DNA of 52,178 nucleotides from Clostridium sp. CAG:221 (GTDB lineage Bacteria > Bacillota > Clostridia > Clostridiales > Clostridiaceae), in NCBI GenBank assembly GCA_000435835.1, contig FR883404.1, positions 1-52,178 on the forward strand, in the 5' to 3' direction. The notes below the pieces were generated by a model that had not been told where the DNA came from, did no database searches, and worked only from the letters and a program-made list of their open reading frames with translations. A program made the translations under genes and the position numbers. Of the stretch, positions 33,918 through 42,556 are shown piece by piece. Within the stretch, counting starts at the first letter, position 1; the number at the start of each line of letters is the position of its first letter.

Positions 33918-34625
33918 ATGAGAAAATTAATTTTATTTATAAATAGGTTATTTGCTAAATTAAATATATTTTCAAAGAAAGTATATTATGTAGGAGGAAA
34001 TGATTCTTTACCTCCACCATTAAAAAAAGATGAGGAAGAAGAACTAGTACAAGAACTTATAAATGGAAAAGAAGGTGTACGAGATATACTTATAGAAAGA
34101 AATCTTAGACTTGTGGTATATATAGCTAGAAAGTTTGAAAATACAGGAGTTGGTGTGGAAGATTTAATATCAGTGGGAACCATTGGATTAATAAAAGCTG
34201 TAAATACTTTTAATCCTGAGAAAAAGATAAAGCTTGCCACATATGCTTCTAGATGTATAGAAAATGAAATTTTAATGTATCTAAGAAGAAATAGCAAGAT
34301 TAAAGCAGAGGTATCTTTTTATGAGCCTTTAAATATAGATTGGGATGGTAATGAATTGTTATTATCAGATATATTAGGTACAGATAATGATACTGTGTAT
34401 AATTTGATTGAAGATGAAGTAGACAAGCAATTATTATTTTTAGCACTTAAGAATTTAAATGACAGGGAAAAAGAAATTGTTCGTTTAAGATTTGGACTTA
34501 ATGGAAAACGAGAAAAGACACAAAAAGAAGTTGCCGATATGCTAGGTATTTCTCAATCATATATTTCAAGACTAGAAAAAAAGATAATAAGTAGACTTAA
34601 GAAAGAAATAAATAAGATGATTTAA
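33918..34625 (+). CDS. sigE: Early mother-cell sigma factor SigE (pro-sigma-E)
   Basis: 235 residues. The N-terminal about 27-30 residues are an amphipathic/hydrophobic pro-sequence (RKLILFINRLFAKLNIF) leading to VYYVGG, near the SpoIIGA cut site. Region 2 (ERNLRLVVYIARKFENTG, DLISVGTIGLIKAVNTF, RLATYASRCIENEI variant) and region 4 (TQKEVADMLGISQSYISRLEKK) follow. It shares a transcription unit with spoIIGA. Confidence 0.96.
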   Translation: MRKLILFINRLFAKLNIFSKKVYYVGGNDSLPPPLKKDEEEELVQELINGKEGVRDILIERNLRLVVYIARKFENTGVGVEDLISVGTIGLIKAVNTFNPEKKIKLATYASRCIENEILMYLRRNSKIKAEVSFYEPLNIDWDGNELLLSDILGTDNDTVYNLIEDEVDKQLLFLALKNLNDREKEIVRLRFGLNGKREKTQKEVADMLGISQSYISRLEKKIISRLKKEINKMI

Positions 34626-34635
34626 AATATATTTA

Positions 34636-34665
34636 GTATAAAAGTACTTTATACAGGGAATAACT
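34636..34665 (+). promoter_or_regulatory. Candidate sigma-F-type promoter of sigG
   Basis: GTATA (34636-34640), a 15-nt spacer, then GGGAATAACT (34656-34665), which fits the GG-N-N-A-N-A core of forespore sigma-F promoters. In Bacillus sigG is transcribed by sigma-F. Confidence 0.45.
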
Positions 34666-34706
34666 ATAAATGCAGTATGTTATTACTTCATAAGGAGTTG
34701 ATGATT

Positions 34707-35474
34707 TTGATCATTAACAAAGTCGAAATTTGTGGAGTTAATACTTCAAAATTACCTGTAATAAAGGAAAAAAAAGAGTTAATTATTAAGATGAGAGAAG
34801 GCGACAAAAAGGCAAGAGAAACTTTTATCCAAGGAAACCTACGATTAGTATTAAGTGTTATACAAAGATTTAATAACAGGGGAGAAAATGTAGATGACTT
34901 ATTTCAAGTGGGATGTATAGGATTAATGAAGGCTATAGATAATTTTGATTTAGAGCAAAATGTGAAATTTTCTACATATGCAGTTCCAATGATAATAGGT
35001 GAAATTAGAAGATATCTTAGAGATAATAATGCTATAAGAGTAAGTAGGTCATTACGAGATATTGCTTATAAAGCATTATTAGTAAGAGATCGTTTGGTGA
35101 AGGATAATAATCAAGAACCTACTATGTCGCAAATTGCTAAGGAGCTAAATATTCCTAGAGAGGAAGTTGTTTTTGCATTAGATGCAATTCAAGATCCAGT
35201 ATCTTTGTTTGAACCTATTTATCATGATGGTGGAGATGCTATATATGTAATGGATCAAATTAGTGATTCTAAAAATAGTGATGATAGCTGGCTAGAGAAT
35301 ATATCCATTAGGGAGGCGATGAAAAAGTTAAATAATAGGGAAAAATTAATTTTAACCCTACGTTTTTTTAATGGCAAGACTCAGATGGAAGTAGCAGATG
35401 AAATAGGAATTTCACAAGCACAGGTTTCAAGATTGGAGAAAACAGCTCTAAAGCACATGCGTAAATATGTTTAG
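34707..35474 (+). CDS. sigG: Late forespore sigma factor SigG
   Basis: TTG 34707, 9 nt after AAGGAG, gives (M)IINKVEICGVNTSKLP, which matches the N-terminus of Bacillus SigG (MSRNKVEICGVDTSKLP). ATG 34701 is only 3 nt from the ribosome site and ATG 34677 has none. 255 residues: NLRLVLSVIQRFNNRGENVDDLFQVG, VKFSTYAVPMIIGEIRRYLRDNNAIRVSRSLRD and KTQMEVADEIGISQAQVSRLEK. No pro-sequence, as expected. Confidence 0.95.
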   Translation: MIINKVEICGVNTSKLPVIKEKKELIIKMREGDKKARETFIQGNLRLVLSVIQRFNNRGENVDDLFQVGCIGLMKAIDNFDLEQNVKFSTYAVPMIIGEIRRYLRDNNAIRVSRSLRDIAYKALLVRDRLVKDNNQEPTMSQIAKELNIPREEVVFALDAIQDPVSLFEPIYHDGGDAIYVMDQISDSKNSDDSWLENISIREAMKKLNNREKLILTLRFFNGKTQMEVADEIGISQAQVSRLEKTALKHMRKYV

Positions 35475-35497
35475 GACTCGAAAGAGTCCTTTTTTTA
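35473..35497 (+). terminator. Terminator after sigG, with GAAA tetraloop
   Basis: AGGACTC-GAAA-GAGTCCT followed by T7. The first arm overlaps the sigG stop codon. Confidence 0.9.
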
Positions 35498-35535
35498 TGG
35501 GAAAAAGCAAATTTGTACCAATGAACCTTCAATAA

Positions 35536-35563
35536 GTATATTCAGTAATAAATATACATATTA
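35536..35563 (+). promoter_or_regulatory. Candidate sigma-G-type promoter of ylmC
   Basis: GTATA (35536-35540), a 16-nt spacer and CATATTA (35557-35563), which fits the CAT-N-N-TA -10 of sigma-G promoters. It lies 38 nt before the ylmC start. Confidence 0.35.
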
Positions 35564-35600
35564 ATTAAATATATAGATTGTAAAAGGGGGTACATTAAAA

Positions 35601-35876
35601 TTGGAAGATGAATTATTATATTCATTAAATGCCGTTAGAAATATGGAGGTAATTGATATAAGTACAGGCAGTAAGATTGGTTATGTTAAGGATTTTAAAG
35701 TTGATATAAATACCAAGAAAATTATATCTATATTTCTACCATCACCTGTGAAATCATGGTTTAATAAAGCAGAGGATATAGAGCTTTCGTGGGATAAGAT
35801 AGTGAAAATAGGGGTAGATGTGTTAATAGTAGATGCATCAAGTGTCATAGAAGAGTTTAAAGAAAATAATGTCTAG
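35601..35876 (+). CDS. ylmC: YlmC/YmxH family sporulation protein (PRC-barrel)
   Basis: 91 residues from TTG behind AAAAGGGGG. Single PRC-barrel: LNAVRNMEVIDISTGSKIGYVKDFKVDINTKKIISIFLP, then W-x-K-I-V-K-I-G-V-D-V-L-I-V. Family members are expressed in sporulation and localise with sigG in clostridia. Function not established. Related in fold to the PRC-barrel protein at 14161 but much shorter. Confidence 0.9.
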   Translation: MEDELLYSLNAVRNMEVIDISTGSKIGYVKDFKVDINTKKIISIFLPSPVKSWFNKAEDIELSWDKIVKIGVDVLIVDASSVIEEFKENNV

Positions 35877-35940
35877 TAAATTCCTATGAAAAATTATATA
35901 ATTAAGATAACATATTACAAAAGTGAAAGGCGGAGAGAAT

Positions 35941-36393
35941 ATGAAGTGTCCTTTTTGTTTTAATGATGAAAGTAAAGTAGTAGATTCAAGATCAACAGAT
36001 GATAATACAACAATAAGAAGAAGAAGAGAGTGTACTAAATGTAATAAAAGGTATACTACATATGAAAAGATAGAGGATATTCCGGTATTAGTTATTAAGA
36101 GAGATTTAGCAAGAGAAAATTTTAACAAGGAAAAGATAATTAATGGTCTTATTATTGCATGTCAAAAAAGACCAGTTTCAAGAAAGCAAATTGAAGAAAT
36201 TGCTGAAGATATTGAAAAGAAGATATCTAATAAGATGTTAACTGAAATAGAATCAGAAACAATTGGTGAAATGGTTATGGAGAAACTAAAAGAAATTGAT
36301 GAAATATCATATGTAAGATTTGCCTCTGTATATAGGCAGTTTAAGGATATAAATACTTTCTTAGAAGAGATAACTAGGCTTATTATAAAATAA
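35941..36393 (+). CDS. nrdR: Ribonucleotide reductase regulator NrdR
   Basis: The ATG at 35941 follows AGGCGGAGAG; it gives MKCPFCF. 150 residues. N-terminal zinc ribbon CPFC (3-6) and CTKC, then the ATP-cone (about 49-139). It represses nrd genes when dATP is high. Its usual place after sigG/ylmC in clostridia supports the call. Confidence 0.96.
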   Translation: MKCPFCFNDESKVVDSRSTDDNTTIRRRRECTKCNKRYTTYEKIEDIPVLVIKRDLARENFNKEKIINGLIIACQKRPVSRKQIEEIAEDIEKKISNKMLTEIESETIGEMVMEKLKEIDEISYVRFASVYRQFKDINTFLEEITRLIIK

Positions 36394-36406
36394 ATATATA
36401 TTTAGA

Positions 36407-36438
36407 AGTTGCCTTTGGTTTTTCAAGGCAATTTTTTT
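36407..36438 (+). terminator. Terminator after nrdR
   Basis: TTGCCTT (36409-36415) and AAGGCAA (36425-36431), followed by T7. Confidence 0.85.
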
Positions 36439-36551
36439 ACTATGTAAAGTTAAAAGTAAGTTAAATAAGTACTGTAGGTAATGGAAATGATATGTTTTAA
36501 ATGATACTATTATTGTGTTAATAAAATTTAATATTAAGCATGAGGTGTATA

Positions 36552-37292
36552 ATGAATTATTTGAAATTGAATTCTTTTAAAAAGGGAAATGATTTTATAA
36601 AATTTCAAGAAGGAAAATTTGAAGTAGTATTTTCTACTGCGGAAAATAATAAAAGCTTTAATAGGAATACAGAAGAGGGTATAAAGGAATTAGAAGCATT
36701 AATTGATAAGTTCCATGGTGAAAATGTAGAATATTTGAAACAAATTCATAGCAACAAGGTATATACATATAGAAAAGGAAGTAATGAATTTAAAGACAAT
36801 GAAGGCGATGCACTTATTACTAATGAAAAAAAAGTAATTATAGGGGTTTTTACAGCTGATTGTGTTCCAGTGATACTTGTTGATAAAGAAAATGAAGCTA
36901 TTGCAGCAATTCATAGTGGATGGAAAGGAACATTTTCATCTATAGTAACTGAAACTATTTTAAGAATGAAAGAAGAATATAATAGTAAGGCAGAAAATAT
37001 AGTGGCATATATAGGACCTCATATTAGACAATGCTGTTATGAAGTATCAGAAGATTTAAAAGAACAGTTTTTAAAGAAGTTTGATATAGAAAAAGATAAA
37101 CTCTTTGATGGAAGAAATTTAAGCTTGGAAGAATGTATTAATAATGATTTAATAAATAGTGGGGTATTAGAAGAAAATATACATTCGCTAGGCCTTTGTA
37201 CAAACTGTGAAAAAGAAGTCAAACTACATTCTTATAGAAAAAGTAATGGAGCTTATGGACGATTATTTTCGTTTGTATATATTAAAGAATAA
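36552..37292 (+). CDS. pgeF: Peptidoglycan editing factor PgeF (laccase-domain, YlmD)
   Basis: The ATG at 36552 is 6 nt after GAGGTG; the ATG at 36540 lies before the ribosome site. 246 residues. Cu-oxidase_4 signatures: ADCVPVILVD, AAIHSGWKGTFSSIV and GPHIRQCCYEV, and the C-terminal HSYRKSNGAYGRLFSFVYI. PgeF removes wrong Ser from peptidoglycan precursors; the metal-binding His/Cys are kept. 14 nt separate it from phoP. Confidence 0.92.
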   Translation: MNYLKLNSFKKGNDFIKFQEGKFEVVFSTAENNKSFNRNTEEGIKELEALIDKFHGENVEYLKQIHSNKVYTYRKGSNEFKDNEGDALITNEKKVIIGVFTADCVPVILVDKENEAIAAIHSGWKGTFSSIVTETILRMKEEYNSKAENIVAYIGPHIRQCCYEVSEDLKEQFLKKFDIEKDKLFDGRNLSLEECINNDLINSGVLEENIHSLGLCTNCEKEVKLHSYRKSNGAYGRLFSFVYIKE

Positions 37293-37306
37293 GAGAGGGA
37301 AGAAAG

Positions 37307-38005
37307 ATGGCTAAAGGAAAAATATTAGTGGTAGATGATGAAGAACATATATTAGAGCTTATTAGATATAATCTTGATGCGTCAGGCTATGAGGTAATAG
37401 AAGCCAGTGATGGTGATGACGCAGTGAAGAAGGCAATTAATGAAGTACCTGATTTAATTTTATTGGATTTAATGTTGCCTGGTAAGGATGGTTATGATGT
37501 ATGTAGAGAGTTAAGGAGCAATGGCAAGACTAAAGCTGTACCTATAATTATGCTTACAGCTAAAAGTGAAGAAATAGATAAGATATTGGGCTTAGAGCTA
37601 GGATCAGATGATTATATAACAAAACCTTTTTCTGTTAGAGAACTGATGGCAAGAGTAAAAGCTGTACTTCGTAGATACACAAAGACTCCGGAAAGTAGTG
37701 AAAAGTTTATCTTTGGTGATATAGAGGCAGATTTTGAAAACCATTCCGTAATTTGTGGTGGGGAAAAAATAGAATTGACTTTAAAGGAGTTTGAACTTTT
37801 AGAAGTGCTAGTTAAAAATAGAGGTAAGATATTAACTAGAGAAATGCTTTTAGATAAGGTATGGGGATATGAATACATTGGTGAAAGTAGGACAGTAGAT
37901 GTTCATATAAGGTATCTCCGTAAAAAAGTTGAAAAAGATGATAAAAATCCAAAATTTATTGAAACTATAAGAGGAGTTGGGTATAGATTTAACCCTCATG
38001 TATAA
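37307..38005 (+). CDS. phoP: Response regulator, PhoP/PhoB type (OmpR family)
   Basis: 232 residues, start behind GAGAGGGAAG. Receiver domain with the phosphoacceptor Asp 54 (LLDLMLPGKDG) and ITKPFS, then a winged-helix domain (LTLKEFELLEVLVKNRGKILTREMLLDKVWGYEY, RTVDVHIRYLRKK). By context, with phoR next and pst after, it is the phosphate regulator. It is probably co-transcribed with pgeF, an unusual pairing seen in some clostridia. Confidence 0.93.
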   Translation: MAKGKILVVDDEEHILELIRYNLDASGYEVIEASDGDDAVKKAINEVPDLILLDLMLPGKDGYDVCRELRSNGKTKAVPIIMLTAKSEEIDKILGLELGSDDYITKPFSVRELMARVKAVLRRYTKTPESSEKFIFGDIEADFENHSVICGGEKIELTLKEFELLEVLVKNRGKILTREMLLDKVWGYEYIGESRTVDVHIRYLRKKVEKDDKNPKFIETIRGVGYRFNPHV

Positions 38006-38007
38006 CA

Positions 38008-39699
38008 ATGAAGAAGAGAATAATAGTATCCATTTTAATAACCATAGTATTGGCAATTGCTATATTAAGCAGTGTTTTTGTTGCAGTGGTTAATATTAAA
38101 GAAGTGGATAGAACCAAAGAACTTTTATCGCTTTATAATAAGCTTATAACATATGATATACAAAAAGGAAATGATGATTTTAGTAGTTACAAAATAAATG
38201 GACAAGATATAAGAGTAAGCATCATAGATAAAGAAGGACAAGTATTATATGATAGTCTTGGAAATGTAGAAGATAACCATGGAAATAGAGAAGAAATAGC
38301 GGAAGCCTTCAATAAAGGGGAAAGCTCTATAGTTAGATTTAGTGATACCGTAGGTAATGATTTGGTTTATTATGCCACTAGAGTCAATAATGATATAGTT
38401 ATAAGGACGTCAGCACAAGTTAGTGATACTAAGTTAATTACCAGAAGAAGTTGTAAATATTTCATTCTTGTGATAGTAGGAGTAGTAGCCATATCAATAG
38501 CATTATGTGAAAAATTGTTGAAGATAATTGTGCAGCCAGTTAGGGAGTTGGAAGAAGTAACAAAAAAAATAGCCAGTGGCGATTTAAATAAGCGACCTGT
38601 CATATATTATAATGATGAAATAGGATCGCTGGCTCGAACTTTTAATGAGATGGCTGATATGCTAGAAATTAAGATAAGTGATTCTTTAGATAAGCAAAAT
38701 AAATTAGAAGCTATACTTGAAAGTATGGAAAGTGGTGTCGTAGCCATTACGGCAACTGGCAAGGTAATGTTGATTAATCCATATGCCAAAAGTCTTTTTG
38801 GAATTAACGAAGATATAATTGGCAAAAATATTTCTAATTATATTATTGATCATGATCTTTTAAGTTTTATAAGAGATATAACGAACATTGATTCAAAGGA
38901 AATTAAATTATTCCATCCTGTTGAAAGAGAAATAAAGGTAAAGAAAGCACCGATTATTGGACAAAGAGGAAGTGAAATTGGTATTGTTATTTCTATACAG
39001 GATATTACAGATATAAAGAGGTTAGAAAATATGAGAAGCCAATTTGTGGCTAATGTGTCCCATGAATTAAAAACACCTCTTACATCTATAAAAGGGTTTT
39101 CAGAGACATTGAGAATAGTAGATGATGAAAATACTAAAAATAAATTCTTAGATATAATAGATAAAGAAACAGATAGGCTGACACTACTTATTGAGGATAT
39201 ATTAATTTTGTCTAATATTGAAAATATGAATAAGCTTTCTAATGAAAAATTTAATCCTAATGAAGTTGTTGATGATGTTATAAACATGGTAAAGAAAGAA
39301 GCTGCCAAGAAGAATATATCTATTGAAGCTGAAAAGAAGTTTAAAGGATTACTTGTAGGAGATAAGAATAAGTTCTATCAAGTGGTTTTAAATTTAGTAA
39401 CCAATGGTATAAAGTATTCTAATGAAAATGGAAATGTAAAAATATTTACCAATAAAAGTAAGAATAAATTTGTTTTAATGGTTAAGGATGATGGTATTGG
39501 AATACCTAAAGAAGATTTGCCTAGGATATTTGAAAGATTTTATACTGTTGATAAGTCTAGAACATCAAAGAGTACAGGTTTGGGATTAGCTATAGTAAAG
39601 CATATTGTTAAATTATTTAATGGTGAAATATTTGTTGAATCGGAAGTTGGTAAAGGAAGTAAATTTACGGTAGTTAGTAAAAATGTATATTGTGAATAA
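38008..39699 (+). CDS. phoR: Sensor histidine kinase PhoR
   Basis: 563 residues, 2 nt after phoP. Membrane segment 1 at 5-27, an extracytoplasmic sensor region to about 148, segment 2 at about 149-168, HAMP, a PAS domain (about 235-335), HisKA with H352 (VSHELKTPLTSIKG) and an HATPase with DDGIGIP, STGLGLAIVK. It phosphorylates PhoP. A 21-nt stretch near its start also occurs in the hairpin at 14092-14112. Confidence 0.93.
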   Translation: MKKRIIVSILITIVLAIAILSSVFVAVVNIKEVDRTKELLSLYNKLITYDIQKGNDDFSSYKINGQDIRVSIIDKEGQVLYDSLGNVEDNHGNREEIAEAFNKGESSIVRFSDTVGNDLVYYATRVNNDIVIRTSAQVSDTKLITRRSCKYFILVIVGVVAISIALCEKLLKIIVQPVRELEEVTKKIASGDLNKRPVIYYNDEIGSLARTFNEMADMLEIKISDSLDKQNKLEAILESMESGVVAITATGKVMLINPYAKSLFGINEDIIGKNISNYIIDHDLLSFIRDITNIDSKEIKLFHPVEREIKVKKAPIIGQRGSEIGIVISIQDITDIKRLENMRSQFVANVSHELKTPLTSIKGFSETLRIVDDENTKNKFLDIIDKETDRLTLLIEDILILSNIENMNKLSNEKFNPNEVVDDVINMVKKEAAKKNISIEAEKKFKGLLVGDKNKFYQVVLNLVTNGIKYSNENGNVKIFTNKSKNKFVLMVKDDGIGIPKEDLPRIFERFYTVDKSRTSKSTGLGLAIVKHIVKLFNGEIFVESEVGKGSKFTVVSKNVYCE

Positions 39700-39703
39700 A
39701 TAA

Positions 39704-39739
39704 AAAAGGAATCTTGATTATTTCAAGATTCCTTTTTTT
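39704..39739 (+). terminator. Terminator after phoR
   Basis: AAGGAATCTTGA (39706-39717) and TCAAGATTCCTT (39723-39734), followed by T's. Confidence 0.88.
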
Positions 39740-39755
39740 GTTAAATTTAATATGG

Positions 39756-39806
39756 TTTTAACAAGAGAAGATGTTCTTTTAACAATTGCATAATATTGAA
39801 TTAACT
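39756..39806 (+). promoter_or_regulatory. Candidate Pho box repeats ahead of pstS
   Basis: TTTTAACA at 39756 and 39777, and a related AATTAACT at 39799, spaced by 21-22 nt (two helical turns). TTAACA-like direct repeats are the PhoP binding type in Firmicutes. They lie about 90 nt before pstS, just after the phoPR unit. Confidence 0.45.
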
Positions 39807-39891
39807 TTTAGATAATAATATTAATATATAAAGTAAATCAAGGAAAGAAATTAATAAATATATATAACTTGTGTTTATGGAGGAGATAGAG

Positions 39892-40725
39892 ATGAAAAGA
39901 AAAAAAATTAAATTATTAGCAGGAGTAATGATAATAGCAATGACAGGAGGGGTTTTCGTAGGTTGCGGAAATAATTCAGCTTCAAATGAAGGAAAAGTTA
40001 CAATTACAGTTTCAGGATCAACTTCAGTGGGACCACTAATGGAAAAAATAGCAGAAAAGTATGAAGAAGAAAATTCAGATGTGTCAATTGAAATTAATCA
40101 AACAGGTTCATCTGCAGGAATTAAGGATGCTATGGATGGAATTTCTGATATAGGACTATCTTCAAGAGATTTAAAAGATGAAGAAGCAGTAAAGGTTAAA
40201 TCTACAGTATTAGCATATGATGGAGTTGCTGTAATTACAAACACTAGTAATCCAGTAAAAGAATTAACTATAGAACAAATAAGAGATATATTTACAGGCA
40301 AGGTTACAAATTGGAGCCAAATAGGCGGAAGCAATGGACCGATAGTTGTAGTCTCAAGAGAAACAGGTTCAGGAACTAGAACAGCATTTGAAGAAGGTGT
40401 TGGTTATAGCGAAGAAGAATTGGTTAAAACCGCCACTATATCAAAAGGAAATGGTGATGTTAAGACAACTGTTTCTACCAATGAAAATGCCATTGGATTT
40501 GTCTCATTTGAATACTTAGATGATGCAATATCAGCAATAAATGTTAACGGTATAAAACCAACAGCAGAAAATGTTAAAGCAGGTTCATATGTACTATCAA
40601 GGCCTTTCCTTGCTGTAACAAATGAACAGTATGTTACAGAAGATGCTAAAAATTTAATAGATTATATAACTGGGAAAGAAGGACAACAAATCGTTAAAGA
40701 TAACAAATTAATAACAATTGATTAA
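39892..40725 (+). CDS. pstS: Phosphate ABC transporter substrate-binding lipoprotein
   Basis: The ATG at 39892 is 7 nt after GGAGGAG. 277 residues. Basic N-terminus, hydrophobic stretch and lipobox FVGC with Cys 25, then SGSTSVGP and RETGSGTRTAF, the phosphate-binding loops of PstS. It captures phosphate outside the membrane for PstCAB. Confidence 0.95.
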   Translation: MKRKKIKLLAGVMIIAMTGGVFVGCGNNSASNEGKVTITVSGSTSVGPLMEKIAEKYEEENSDVSIEINQTGSSAGIKDAMDGISDIGLSSRDLKDEEAVKVKSTVLAYDGVAVITNTSNPVKELTIEQIRDIFTGKVTNWSQIGGSNGPIVVVSRETGSGTRTAFEEGVGYSEEELVKTATISKGNGDVKTTVSTNENAIGFVSFEYLDDAISAINVNGIKPTAENVKAGSYVLSRPFLAVTNEQYVTEDAKNLIDYITGKEGQQIVKDNKLITID

Positions 40726-40773
40726 TCTAGTTGACTTAATTTTGTTTTTAGCCACTAGTTTTGGAGGAATAAA

Positions 40774-41709
40774 ATGCAAAATATAAATAATAAAAATAGT
40801 GAAGAATATATGGCAGATGAAAAAGTTAAATCTGTTAAAACTTTTAATATGAAAAAAGCTGTGGATAAAGGTTCAAAGTGGATATTTTTACTAAGTGCTT
40901 TAATTGCGGTATTTAGTTTGTTGTTAATCATGGGATTTGTATTTTATAAAGGATTAAGGCCATTTTTTGCAGAGGGATATTCATTTGTTGACTTTATTAT
41001 AGGAACAGATTGGTACCCAAGTTCTAGTAAATTTGGCATATTACCTATGATTATTGCAACTATATTAGGAACAATAGGAGCTTTACTTATTGGTGTGCCT
41101 ATAGGCTTATTAACATCAATTTTTATTTCAGAAATTGCACCTAAGAAAGTAGCAAATATAATTGTACCAGCTGTAGAATTGTTAGCAGGAATACCTTCAG
41201 TATTGTATGGAGTTTTTGGACTTGCAATAATTGTACCTTGGATTAAGAATACATTTAACTTGCCCAAAGGACAGAGTTTATTAGCAGTAATAATTGTTTT
41301 AGCAATAATGATGTTACCTACAATAATTTCAGTGGCTACTACAGCCATAAGAGCTGTGCCAAAAAGCTATAAAGAAGGATCACTAGCCTTAGGAGCATCA
41401 CATATCGAAACAACATTTAAGGTTGTAGTTCCAGCAGCTAAATCAGGTATTTTAGCAGCAGTTATCCTTGGAATTGGTAGAGCTGTAGGAGAAACAATGG
41501 CAATAATTTTAGTGGCAGGAAACTCTGCAAATATTCCAACATCAATATTTGACGGAGTAAGGCCTTTAACAAGTAATATCGCCTTAGAGATGGGATATGC
41601 TTATGGTACACATCAAGAAATGCTTTTTGCTACAGGAGTAGTGTTATTCATATTTATTTTGATATTAAACTTAGTAATAGCAAAGCTTTCTAATAAGGAA
41701 GGTAAATAA
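40774..41709 (+). CDS. pstC: Phosphate ABC transporter permease PstC
   Basis: 311 residues behind TTGGAGG. Six membrane segments, a long soluble N-terminal stretch, and the binding-protein-dependent transport motif A-(S/T)-(K/R)-x-G-I-L-A-A-V-I-L-G-I-G-R-A-V-G-E-T-M near residue 225. Partner of PstA; together they form the channel. Confidence 0.95.
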   Translation: MQNINNKNSEEYMADEKVKSVKTFNMKKAVDKGSKWIFLLSALIAVFSLLLIMGFVFYKGLRPFFAEGYSFVDFIIGTDWYPSSSKFGILPMIIATILGTIGALLIGVPIGLLTSIFISEIAPKKVANIIVPAVELLAGIPSVLYGVFGLAIIVPWIKNTFNLPKGQSLLAVIIVLAIMMLPTIISVATTAIRAVPKSYKEGSLALGASHIETTFKVVVPAAKSGILAAVILGIGRAVGETMAIILVAGNSANIPTSIFDGVRPLTSNIALEMGYAYGTHQEMLFATGVVLFIFILILNLVIAKLSNKEGK

Positions 41710-41711
41710 TC

Positions 41712-42536
41712 ATGAGGAAATTTAAAGAAAATATATTAAAAATACTATTGTATTTATCAGCTATTTTTACAGTTGGAATTTTAGTATTTATATTAGGATT
41801 TATATTGGTAAAAGGATATAAGGAAATTACGCCTACATTTATTTTTAGTGGGTATTCTGCTTCAGGTAATGGTGGAATAATGCCAATGATAGTTTCTACT
41901 TTATATGTAGTTGGAATATCAATTTTAGTAGCAACACCAATTGGAGTGTTGGCGGCAGTTTATTTACAAGAGTACGCAAAACAAGGAAAAGTGGTTAAAA
42001 TAATAAGATTCTGTACAGAGTCCCTTTCAGGAATACCTTCAATAGTATATGGTCTTTTTGGTGCAATTTTTTTTGTAGGATTTTTAAAGTTTGGTTATTC
42101 ATTATTATCAGGTGCACTTACTGTTTCAATTATTATTTTACCTGTAATAATACGTACTACAGAAGAAGCATTAAAAGTAGTGCCAGCATCTTATAGAGAA
42201 GCTTCACTGGGGCTTGGAGCTACAAAATTTCAAACACTTTACAAAGTAATTCTTCCAAGCTCAATTCCTGGAATATTATCAGGGATAATACTTTCTATAG
42301 GACGTGTAGTTGGAGAATCAGCAGCTATATTGCTTACAGCAGGAAGCGTTGCTAAAATGCCTAAAGGAATTTTTTCAAGTGGAAGAACTCTTACTGTACA
42401 CTCATTCTTAGTGGCACAAGAAGCTGGAGATATTGCAGAAGCTGCAGCTGTAGGAATTGTATTAATTATTATTATTTTATTGCTAAATAGCATAGCTAAG
42501 ATCATAACAAAGAAGTTTAATAAAGCTAATTATTAG
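41712..42536 (+). CDS. pstA: Phosphate ABC transporter permease PstA
   Basis: 274 residues, 2 nt after pstC. Six membrane segments with ESLSGIPSIVYGLFG and the GILSGIILSIGRVVGESAA EAA-type loop that docks on PstB. Confidence 0.95.
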   Translation: MRKFKENILKILLYLSAIFTVGILVFILGFILVKGYKEITPTFIFSGYSASGNGGIMPMIVSTLYVVGISILVATPIGVLAAVYLQEYAKQGKVVKIIRFCTESLSGIPSIVYGLFGAIFFVGFLKFGYSLLSGALTVSIIILPVIIRTTEEALKVVPASYREASLGLGATKFQTLYKVILPSSIPGILSGIILSIGRVVGESAAILLTAGSVAKMPKGIFSSGRTLTVHSFLVAQEAGDIAEAAAVGIVLIIIILLLNSIAKIITKKFNKANY

Positions 42537-42556
42537 TAGGTTTCAGAGGTGAAAAT

